35,699 nucleotides of DNA from Dimargaris cristalligena. Taxonomy: Eukaryota > Kickxellomycota > Dimargaritomycetes > Dimargaritales > Dimargaritaceae. The stretch covers positions 1 to 35,699 of the forward strand of contig JANBQC010000274.1 in assembly GCA_027576995.1 (NCBI GenBank). The letters run 5' to 3'. The translations under genes were made by a program, and so were the position numbers. Shown here one piece after another: positions 24,351 through 33,866 of this stretch; the stretch's first letter is position 1, and each line of letters opens with the position of its first letter. A model generated the notes under the pieces. The model saw only the letters and a list, made by a program, of their open reading frames with translations. It was not told the origin of the DNA and did not search any database.

Positions 24351-24487
24351 GGGAGAAGTTCATCCAAGCTGTATAACGAAAAATCCATTAGATTCGGCTA
24401 ATATTACTAGTTAAAAATACATTTCCCACATATTTTCCCATACACGTATAATGTAAACCTTTATATGGCTGGGCCGAATTTCACCCA
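24351..24487 (+). repeat. 137-bp inverted repeat, arm A
   Basis: This segment aligns with the reverse complement of 31369-31505 over 137 bases without a gap. By eye 125 bases are identical. Of the 12 differences, 10 are transitions and 2 transversions. Similarity stops abruptly beyond about 24346 and 24490. No long frame is shared: the best one (W-E-K-F-x-Q-A-V) ends at a stop in both copies. The block is AT-rich, with CG dinucleotides in AACGA and TTCGG kept in both arms. It does not match the LTRs or the 5S copy. It could be a short non-autonomous element, part of a larger dispersed repeat, or a duplicated regulatory or RNA element. Confidence 0.9.
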
Positions 24488-25943
24488 CATTTTGACGAGG
24501 AAATCTATTTTATGACAGGGCGGGTGTTGTTGGGAAGTTCTGTTCTTCTTTGTTCCAGGAGCGGTGGTGGTACGTATTAGCACCGCTCATGCTCTCCAAT
24601 ATAGCCCCTCTCTCCCTCCTTCCTTTCAAGCAACTTTAATTGTACTTTCTTATTCCCCCCCCCCCGACTTTTACCAATACTATATATGGTCGAGTGTGGG
24701 GAAGTTAGGGTCGATCCTTTTTTTAATTATTTTTAGCCGCGCGTACATGCCAAGTAGAAATCCGGTAACCATTCCCGATACAGCCACCAGGCAGCGTGGG
24801 TGAGTGAGTGTGCTTGGGGGGGGGGTGATTAGGCTAAATGTAGATGCCGATCTTTATTTAGACCATGGTAGCTGCCCACCCAGCAAGGTCAGAGGGTTCC
24901 GGGCTTCGAGTGTTGGGGCTTGGGTTCCAATGGACCAATGTTGACTTACCCGAATGGTTTACAATACGTTCCTGGTGGGGCACTTTAATTTTAACGAAAC
25001 GGTCACGCAGTTTACCTTTACGGCGGATAGTAATCTTAGTGATACCATGCCGAATTGGGTGGTTTTCATTTCTCATTCAAGTTGCTTTACATAACTCGCT
25101 CCGGGGTTTTATTCCCTAGGAGCAGTCTCCTTCCCGCCGTCACTTGGTTGAGGTGGGGCGCATACCCACCCCTGCTCTTCTTTATTTCATAGGCTGTATT
25201 TATGCAAAGTGTAGCACACCGTGTAGCATTTAATACGCTCAGGGAAAATGGGTAAAAGCAAATCCTCTTGCTAAAACAAGCGCCTGTCAATTAAGAGATT
25301 GCCTTGGGTCCGACGAAACATTCTATTCTTCCTTTTTAGTAGCCAAGGTTCATAGACTTACACACCCTTATTATACATTCTCGCTGGTCCCCGGACGCCA
25401 GCTGACCCGGCACCAGAGTCATGGAGAATTAGACCACCTGGTCATTGGATCTATTCATTTATTCGGTCTCAGTTATACCCAGGTTACCTGATATGGCCCG
25501 CTAATCGCACTGATTTTATTAATACGCAGATGGTCCCCCCTCCCCATCTCCATGTCAACCTTTCCCAGACTGGAGCCCCCGGTGGAAGTATCTGACTTGA
25601 CCATTATGTCAGGACTGTCCAAAAAATAATTTTGGACATCATAGAACCAGCTAATCAAGATGTTCGGTTTGGGATACTTTTGGTTCATCCCTTTCGCCGG
25701 GTCTCCCAAACCACTGCAAAACTAGGCCGAGCCGGGATGGACCTTGGATAGATTTAGCCATGGTCTTAAACATGGAGTAACCCCGATTAGATGCCCTACC
25801 GTTCTTTGGTTATGTAATGCCACATCGGAGTATGCCTGGCTGAATATACGGGGGTCATTGCCAGTGTTCGCTGCAAGGTGTTTTACACTGACGTATCATG
25901 CTTGCGTATTTCTCACCATTTACCGGCAACACTATCCATATCC

Positions 25944-25960
25944 ATATATATATATATATA
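25944..25960. repeat. (AT)n microsatellite
   Basis: An uninterrupted AT run of 17 bases. Confidence 0.9.
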
Positions 25961-28900
25961 CCTATTTTTTAAGGGTTTACCAATCTCATTCACCCTTTTA
26001 TCCACTCTAAATAGTGCGACCGTCTATTGTTCACCGTTGATAAATATTACCCTCACCCGCTTCAGGTGTATGCCCCTTACCGAAAGGGCAGACATAACAA
26101 CACAAGGGAAAGTCGGTCCATCCTTTCAATTTTTAAGGAGGGATTGCTACGCCAATTTGTTTGAAATAATAGGGGCGGTGGGGTGGGGAAGAACTTGGAG
26201 GAGGAGAGCTATTGAAAAGGGAAAATTCAGTCGCGACGGTCTGGCTTTCTAAATTTAGACGCCTGTTTCCACATGCCGGTTGGGCCGGGGGATGAGCCGA
26301 GGAAGGGGTAGACTGCACCGTTGCTCAATTACAACGAGGCCACACACACCCTCGATATAGGACCGGCTATGTCATTAATGCTACGTCTGCCTGTCATTCT
26401 CGCCCAACCTCTCTTCACCATTATTGCATCTTCCTCCCAGTATTAGTGGCATAGATATGGTCAGCTAGTAGATAATTAAAAAAACGCCCAGGACAGGAAT
26501 GGATGCGTGCGATACATGAATGACAGGGACGCAGGCGTTCAGGGAGGCGAAGGAATGGGGAAGACGTGGTTCTCCAAAATACGGTACAGATGGTTGGGAC
26601 ACGCTAGTTTGACAGCCGGTGTAACGGTATCCAGGCTAGTATTGGTTTAATAGAACGTACGTGAACAATCTTTCCTTTCCTATATTTACATACGCCCGCC
26701 TTTGCTTTGCCTATCCTGAAGCGCGCCCGCGGCAGAGGAGGGGGGAAAGGGGTTTCCTTGTTCGGGGGCCTGTAGGCCACCACCAGCTTCTTAAGACCCA
26801 CTCCCCCTTCCTCAAATTCAATTCATCCGGAAACCCGCCGACTGGCTGGCTGACTGAACAATAAATTTTTTGAACCACATCCTTTCTTGTGTCGCCTGTT
26901 CCGCTTTCTTCCAGGACCTCAAACAGTGCGGCCGTGTCCCTCCTCTTCCCTCCCATTTGTTTCGATTCGGACGATCGGCCTATTATTATTCTCAATTTTA
27001 ACTTATTAAAATATACGGGCACAGGCTTGTTGTTATAAAATTTCCATCAATTACAAAAATTAACCCCCTCCCCCACTCCCCCGATTTCTTCTACTCATCG
27101 CCATCGTGCTTTCATTCAAACACCCTGTATTGATTGGTGGACTGGGCGAGAGAGCGGGAAATCACTGACACCGAGCAGTTGGCCACAGGTTACACAATCA
27201 TCTTTCCTTCTGTATTCCACATCCGTATTATAATTAAAATGTTTGAATATGGCCCATGTTCGTCTTGCTTGTTGAGTTGAGGTTAGGTTGGGGAGGAAAG
27301 TTAATCGCCCCTCTAGAACACCAGGCCCGACTTGAAGGTTGCCGTATCCGTGTATCCGGAAACCGCACCACTGGTCACAATTTCGGAATCCCTCCGCAAT
27401 TGACTCCAGGCACTTTGTTACCACCAACCTTCTACTTCACACGTCGGCGATGCTTTTACGGTTGCCCGTTTCCAATTCTTACCACGCATTGGGCGACCAC
27501 TGAATATACCCTTTTCTTTCCTAAATACACTCGTCGGGGTGAAATACTGTTATATTCGCGAAAAAACAATCCATGGATACACCGCCCACAGGCATTTCCC
27601 TAAATTTATCTATTCGGGATGTAGAGTTCGTGGGTGTCATGGCGTTGAGTTGGGGAGGTGATGATTATTTGCCCATCCTTTCAAGGATAGACCCCCTCCC
27701 CAAACTTCTGCCTATTATGACAATGACAATCCCCACCAGCCGTTCATTTTCCCACATCCGGAGTTGAGCAGGCTTTTGGGTAATCGGTTGGCGAATACAG
27801 CCAACAGACTTCCATGCGATTGAGTGACTGACCGGCCCCGGGTTTTGCCTTTGGCAATTTGGCCGTAGGATGCTAATTGTGGCGAACGTAGTCAGGGAGG
27901 TCGAGGTGGCCATTGAAGGGAGGGGAGGGCGTTCCGAATGGCTGCCCGCCCCGCCCCTAGTTCACTTTCCCTATTGAATATACCCTGGTGAAAACACACG
28001 ACGGACTACCTCTCCTCTCCGATTCGGTATATATGATTGAAGGGTCCACCTCGACCAATATCTGTATAGTTACCTGTCAAACCACGGCGAAGTGGGATTC
28101 CCCTCCCCCGCCTCAAATCATACAGGATCGTCTTTCGGTTGGAGGGATGTGTGGGGGTATGGGCCCTTGTGGCCCTCCGGGCGATTGGTAGAAATAAATC
28201 GCTATTGGAAGGGACCTTTCATGTAGAATCCCGAACTTTAATATACCGGACCAGGTGACCTACCTAATTGAGTCCACCCATTTCTTCCTCGTCGGCTTTT
28301 CAGGCCAGCGTGGATGCCCAGCGACCGGACATCGACCGTGCTCAGTAATTGGTAATCAAGGCATTGATGAAATGCTCCTTAGTAGGACTTTTGCTTCTTG
28401 TCCTCCCGGTAAGTGTAACTTGGCCAGTGTCACCTCCGCCCCCATGAGTGGATATGGAGAAGGGAGAGGGGGGGACTGGCAGCTTGCTACTCCACGATAA
28501 GGACGTGCCAAGCGGAGGTCTACCCACCGCCCCCGCGAGGGGAGGGGTGAGGGAACTGCCTATTGAATCGAAAGCAACCACGTATAAAAGAATAGGGCTG
28601 GAATACCATTTTGTCCGACTATGACGGTGGTCAGAATTCAGCTCCCCAACCTTTACCCCACACTGAATCCCATTCAGTCGTTGGCTCCAAGGGAGCGTGC
28701 GGCCCTAAGCGTGCTCGGCCACACCGCCATTTATTCGGGCCATATGGAGAAGGCCATTTACCAATCTTGGTCTGGGTGTATGGATGGGAAGTGATTGTAA
28801 AAAAATAAAAAGAAATAGGCGGGAAATCAACCGGGAGGAGTGGATGATATAAAAAGTAACCAATATTACATGTGGTTTTCATTGAATGTCCGAAAGTCCA

Positions 28901-29279
28901 ATACCACAATCTCCAACCAGTGGATTGTAGGTGATGGTGGGTAGGCAAAACTGGCATGCACTCGGCTAAAAGCAGTTGCTGCAACTCACCTTCCTCTTTA
29001 TTCACCAGCCGCTTGTCTTGCGGCAGCCCCGCTAGTTATTTTAGGACCGTTCCCTCCGCAACGCCCTATAGTTAGTCATTGGTGTTATCTCCTGCGCAAA
29101 CGAATACGGACTGTATTCAATAGCCGTCCTACCCCGTGTGAGCCGTGAGTGACTCGCCTGGCCTTTCATTTATTTTTCCCCATTCATGCTACTGTAATCT
29201 ACGGATTAAAAGGGGGCAGGAACACAGACAGAGGCCTAAGGATACCGCAGTTGCTGCTGCCGTTATTGCTCATGGTCAA

Positions 29280-29309
29280 GGAGCTGGAATAGCTCCAAGT
29301 TCTGGAGCT
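29280..29309. repeat. Cluster of three GGAGCT/AGCTCC arms
   Basis: GGAGCT (29280-29285), AGCTCC (29291-29296) and GGAGCT (29304-29309) alternate in orientation with spacers of 5 and 7 bases. The middle arm could pair with either neighbour, giving two mutually exclusive hairpins. Confidence 0.6.
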
Positions 29310-29970
29310 GGCTCCTCTTTCACTCTCCTTTCAGCATTTCCGACCAGTCTTGGGAAGCTTAAACTGACCGCAGTGGGCTTGGCACAGCAATTTGGTCAAT
29401 ACCTATCCCTATTCCAGAAGCCTCGCAGTTTATTCCTTTACAAGCGCGTCGGTTGTATTGTTCTAGGTATTTGTCTGCTTCACCCCACATGACCGCCATC
29501 GTCGACGCTCCTCTCATGCCGCAGTGACCTTGATTTGGCGATAAGGGGTCCTTAGGCTGCCATGGCTACATGGACTACGCAAAAAGCAGGAATAAAGCCA
29601 GCGACTTAGAATTCCCGTGAGCGGGTGGTGCAGATTGGAAAAAACGGACATCTATTCTCCCCGGAATAAGAAGAGGCGGCTGCCGGAGTCGGAGGGTGGA
29701 GAGAGTCAAGTAGGACCTCCCCCTTCGTGCCTCGGTTGGAACAGGTGCCAGGGCAACGGACAAGGGCTACCCTTGAAATATCAGAAGGATTCACCTCTTC
29801 CTCTTATTCTTATTCTCATCCTTCAACCATCATCGGCACCGGATTCCATCTATCAGCCCAGCGGGGCGCCCCAGTGCAGCAATCTGCCATGCTGTCATGA
29901 CTGGCGGGCTACTCTCCGTACCATTCGAGCGGCCCTGCCCTGGGCCCCATTATTCTATTCAGGTATGTCT

Positions 29971-30008
29971 ATACATATACCTACATTTATATATATTTAT
30001 ATATATAA
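29971..30008. repeat. TA-rich imperfect microsatellite
   Basis: TATA-type runs broken by CCTACATT and TTT. A similar AT run recurs at 30354-30373. Confidence 0.8.
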
Positions 30009-30228
30009 CACTGTCATTTATTATCGAAAAGAAACGATCATTTGTAGGTCTCACTTGTACACCATCCCACCTGTCCTTTTTGGTCCAGCATTCCTTCTCC
30101 CACCCATCCGCCCTTCCGCTGATTTGCATTCCCGCCTTCTTTATTTATCGCCGGTTTATTATAGAGCTGCTTTTTCCCAAGGAGGATTTTCGGCCACTTG
30201 GCTCCAGGCGAGGTTTCAGGTTGACTGT

Positions 30229-30250
30229 GCGTGTATGTGTGTGTGTGTAT
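30229..30250. repeat. (GT)n microsatellite
   Basis: GT dinucleotides interrupted by single TAT steps. Confidence 0.85.
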
Positions 30251-30884
30251 GATGAGTGGGGGGGAGGGACGCTCCTTGGGGATTGGGATGGTCAATGTAG
30301 GGTTCGCTTTGGTCGGATAATTCCTACAGAGGGTCATGGGGACTATCCATTAAATATATATATTTATATATAAATGCCTAAAAGGGCGGTATTGCAATAT
30401 ACCTATGATCGAGTTTGCGTTACTATGGGGTCAATCGGCCCACTTTTCTCATTTGGTCAGCGACCATAGCTAATGTGACCCTAGTTGAGCCGGGACCGGC
30501 AAATGAGTGAATAAACTTGTATACTAGGCGGACATGGGGCGGGCTTGTGCAATCGAATATGGGCGTGTTCTTTACCGCTTCTAAAAAGTATTCGCTTATT
30601 CTTAAGATTGGGGGCTATTATTCCCAACAATAGACTGTGCCATGCCGAATGTGCACCGATGGATGTCATTTTTGGTTTAGATAGCGAATAGTTCGTCAGA
30701 ATGGAGGATAAATGATGCATTCCACGCGGCCTGCAGCATACTGTGATAGGTTCGGTTAAACCATTATCAGAGAGATCAAAAAAGCTGAGTATTCCAGCTT
30801 GTGTCAAAGGGGAATAATGATAAAAGAATAGTATCTCCCCTTCCACGCACGGTTAGTTATGGGCCATTAGATTATTGGTCAACA

Positions 30885-30898
30885 GCACCAATTGGTGC
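30885..30898. repeat. Perfect 14-bp palindrome GCACCAATTGGTGC
   Basis: Fully self-complementary, made of two opposed CCAAT pentamers sharing the central AATT. GGTGC repeats immediately after it. It could be a binding site for a dimeric or CCAAT-binding factor, but no adjacent gene is visible. Confidence 0.65.
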
Positions 30899-31368
30899 GG
30901 TGCTTGGGGGTGCCCATTTATAATACTCTCCTAACAAATCGTTCCAGATACGGGCTTTAGAAAGTGAAAACGAATCCGGTTGGTTGCTTGGAATGCTAAG
31001 AGATTATTCAGATTGTATGAGCCAACCATCACTGGGCTAAAATATGGGATGTTAAGAAAGGGGTTAAATCCCACCTATGAGCGCTCTTTGGCGTATAACA
31101 ATGCAGCCAATACACATTTAAATGGCTGGGACGCGGAAGAAAGGGGTTCCAATAGGAGATTATCGTGTACTATTTATTTTGGTGATTACGCTAGCCACGC
31201 CATACGTAGATTGCCATCAAATCAGGCATATCAGTCGGTTCTAGCTGAAATATATTTCTAAAACAAGGTTGGATGCCTCGTCGATTGCCTTCTCAGTATG
31301 CTGTATCGTAAGATGTAATACTTACTCTATAATTGGCCATTAATATTATTGCCTATTACTTATACATA

Positions 31369-31505
31369 TGGGTGAAATTCAGCCCAGCTATATAAGGGTT
31401 TGCAATATATGTGTATGGGAGAATGTATGGGAAATTTATTTTTAACTAGTAATATTGGCCGAATCTAATGGATTTTTCGTTATACAGCTTGGGTGAACTT
31501 CTCCC
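31369..31505 (-). repeat. 137-bp inverted repeat, arm B
   Basis: Reverse-complement partner of 24351-24487 with no gaps. Two CG dinucleotides of arm A (in ACGTAT and GCCGAA) read CA and TG here, while two others are kept. Flanking DNA on either side is unrelated between the arms, and no clear target duplication is seen around either one. Confidence 0.9.
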
Positions 31506-31910
31506 ATATTGTTGCTTCGCTAGCCCGTATTAGGCCGATATCGGGATCTCAGTGGCAGTGCTTGATATAAAATTTGGAACAAATCATATACTCCTTAATA
31601 TCCTGTTTGTAATGTTCATGGTAGTATTACGGCATCGATAAGCATGCTGGCACTAAAAAATGGCACCGGTCAGCTTTTACTGCTGTGACATTGTATAATA
31701 TATTGACTGGGACTCACCAGTGGCCAAGCCTACTTAAACTGAGGCTATTTTAGGATATGTAATTAAATACATCCAAGTGATTATATTTCCATCCTGGCCA
31801 CTTCCAGGCTCGATCTAATGAAGTTATTTCACCAAGGGGATTGCTGGCGTATTATAATTGTAACTGACTTATTTGTTCATTTGCAATAGGCCACACCAGC
31901 CCGAAAAAGA
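31506..31910. other. Gene-free end of the unique tract
   Basis: No gene was recognised. CG dinucleotides persist to about 31902. Beyond that the sequence becomes AT-rich and CpG-poor like the left flank. Confidence 0.45.
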
Positions 31911-32120
31911 CTGTGGGTCAAGTTCAGTCTAGCAATGCAACCTACTAAGCCCTTAGTGCAATAGATAAAAAGGCTAAGAATCTCAGTCCCTCTAATTCTG
32001 GCAGTTTAATTACAGACAATATCTTATACAGATAAACTAAATTGTATCTATTTAGTTTTAGAATTAAATTATAGATTACTTATTAGTTTATCTATAAGAA
32101 CTTTGGTTACTATAAAGTCA
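31911..32120. other. AT-rich, CpG-poor junction DNA before the right LTR
   Basis: AT-rich sequence with no gene or recognised repeat. The composition switch to the repeat-derived flank occurs here. Confidence 0.4.
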
Positions 32121-32125
32121 ACTAT

Positions 32126-32716
32126 CTGTCTGTCAGCCCTCCTAATCCAACCTAAATCCAGACTTAACAATTATTCACCCTTATTAGGCCTTATAGTGCC
32201 ATATTAACCCTCCCATAGTCACCCCTGGTACTATGGGATCATTATTTATTATATAACCCCTCTCCTTCTAGCCCCAACACTTTGCACAAAACACTCAACC
32301 TGCTAATCTAAAGACTCTTCTGGTTCCCATGGGAGTCTTCCAGATATGAAGCCCATCCAGTCAGTCTATTTATCTATACTATAGTTTAGTAGTATCTCCC
32401 CTTGGGACCTCCCTCTGGAGCTGTCCCCATATATATATAACTGGGCCCCATTGTGGACTGGTTCAATTCCTCAGCTTATTCATATCCCCCAGTTTACCTC
32501 AATAAACTCTATATATACTCATCCCTTTATACTAACTAGTAAGTGTACCCACTGCATGTCCCTTACATGAACCCATTACCTAGGCCTTTATTTGGTTAGT
32601 ACTGCACCCCTAACCTAATACTAGTAGCCCGCTTGTCCAAGTCTAAAGCCCCGCCTACTGTTAGAAGCCTATCCCCAAGACCCTTGATGGACTAAGAGTA
32701 GTTAACTCAGGTGACA
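32126..32716 (+). mobile_element. Solo LTR (copy 2 of the family at 1178-1760)
   Basis: Aligns over its whole length with 1178-1760 in direct orientation, with many substitutions and short indels. It begins with TGTCAGCCCTCCTAATC at 32131 and ends GTGACA at 32716. ACTAT (32121-32125) and ACTAC (32717-32721) flank it, a possible decayed target duplication with one mismatch. Only two CG dinucleotides remain, at 32630-32631 and 32652-32653, and the matching positions in copy 1 read TA. No coding sequence lies beside it, so it is called solo. The divergence from copy 1 argues for two old, independent insertions and not for the two ends of one element. Confidence 0.68.
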
Positions 32717-32721
32717 ACTAC

Positions 32722-33748
32722 TGAATAGTAGTGAAATCAAAATCTAACCAGCAATTCAGTTGGATACCACAGTTGAAGTAGCAGTATTTCTAAAAGTAAA
32801 GGGGCTAGCATTATTAGAAAAATTGCAAAGATACTGGAATACTCCCAAACTGGTGTAAACATGACCTACTTATTGTTAGAAAGGCAGCTCACGCCTCTAT
32901 CAAATTATATTCTTTGAGATTCTCCCACCATATAGAGAATTATATCCCAACTCTTACTACAGTCAATAGTCATACAATAAAACACATAGCAGAGTGTATT
33001 CCATACAACTCTTGCAGCTTTCTTTACTTTCATTCACTTTGATACACTAAGGCTTTGCATCTTAGTATATTCATTCATTCTAACACTTATAAAATACTAC
33101 TAATGATTTGTTGAGTGACTATCATTTTATAAATACAAGCTCCTTGGCAATCTGATACAGTAATTCTCATAGGTATATAATTGTTTAAATACTATTAGTA
33201 TTCAAGCATGTAAAGCTGAAATGACACCTTTTCAACATTAAATTTCGAAAATCCATTAATTGAACCTTAACCCTCATAAACATAATATGATCAAGAGTTC
33301 ATTTGCTAATGAACAGCCTCATGGAATTATGCCAAAGATTGAATCTACTTGATAGGCAATAGTTTGCAATGCATTAAAGGCCAAGAAACAGTGTTATCAG
33401 TAGCATATCATATTAGGATGCATTTAATATAACATCATTGCCAATAAATATCAAATAGGAATTCAAATCTAATAAGCAAATTCATTAGACAGCTGTAGAT
33501 ATGAGATATATTAATAAATATGCAATATAGAAAGTGCTAAGAAGCATTGCAGGTAGTCAACTAGAGTGCCACAAGAAGTGATGAATGAGTAGCATAATAA
33601 ATGGTAATATGTAATGGAATAGGACCCCCTGTATCTTCTATATATTAGGGCTAAACTCATAAACCAAAACCCCCAAAAATGGGTGAAAATGGCATTAGGT
33701 ATACACTCATTTTAAATGTTTCTAAGAACTATATAAAAATTATAGAAA
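32722..33748. other. AT-rich, CpG-poor repeat-derived DNA
   Basis: Strongly AT-rich with almost no CG dinucleotides. No frame, RNA gene or paired repeat was recognised. Probably decayed transposon DNA. Confidence 0.45.
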
Positions 33749-33749
33749 A
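33741..33749 (-). terminator. Polymerase III oligo-T terminator of the 5S copy
   Basis: TTTT on the minus strand overlaps the last base of the predicted 5S RNA. This is the minimal length for polymerase III termination, so read-through is possible. Confidence 0.5.
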
Positions 33750-33866
33750 GTTATAGCACCAACTATTCCCAAGTGGTCACCCACCTCAGTACTAAATTGG
33801 CTGATAGAAACTTATCTTCGCAGATCAAACGGGATACGGAGCTTAATTCTGCATATGGCCACAACT
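33749..33866 (-). rRNA. 5S ribosomal RNA gene or recent pseudogene
   Basis: Read on the minus strand this is a 118-nt 5S rRNA. GGCCATA follows six bases after the 5' end, then CCGTATCCCGTTTGATCTGCGAAG, then TTAGTACTGAGG and GGTGGGTGACCAC with TGGGAAT, and the 3' part ends GGTGCTATAACT. The first nine and last nine bases pair completely (helix I, two G-U wobbles). The internal polymerase III control region is recognisable (AGATAAGTTTCTA, then GGTGGGTGACCAC). The run TTTT follows at the 3' end as a terminator. A TTATATT lies about 30-36 bases upstream, where fungal 5S genes often have a TATA-like element. Three CG dinucleotides survive in DNA otherwise nearly free of them. Some positions look C-to-T mutated (GTTTGATC where GTCCGATC is common). 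It stands alone, not in an rDNA repeat, as in fungi with dispersed 5S genes. Confidence 0.82.

Larger units (their letters stand above)
24490..31365. other. Gene-free unique DNA between the two inverted repeat arms
   Basis: About 6.9 kb of CpG-normal DNA has no recognisable gene. The longest open frame, at 29617-30252, starts with GTG and is carried through TA and GT microsatellites, so it is probably not a gene. The tract contains a C11 run at 24655-24665, a G10 run at 24816-24825, AT repeats at 25944-25960, 29986-30008 and 30354-30373, a GT repeat near 30229-30250, and small palindromes at 27675-27688, 29280-29309 and 30885-30898. Confidence 0.5.

Noticed and set aside
24399..24407. TAATATTAC, identical to the nick-site nonanucleotide of geminivirus-like origins
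   Set aside because: There is no GC-rich stem around it, no Rep-like gene in the window, and the other arm reads CAATATTAC. In AT-rich DNA this is expected by chance.
29617..30252. 211-codon frame on the plus strand
   Set aside because: It starts with GTG and runs through TA and GT microsatellites giving Ile/Tyr and Cys/Val repeats. No domain is present.
1178..32716. The two direct LTR copies as the ends of one 31-kb retrotransposon
   Set aside because: They are too diverged, each has its own candidate target duplication, and the DNA between is unique, CpG-normal and lacks Gag/Pol.
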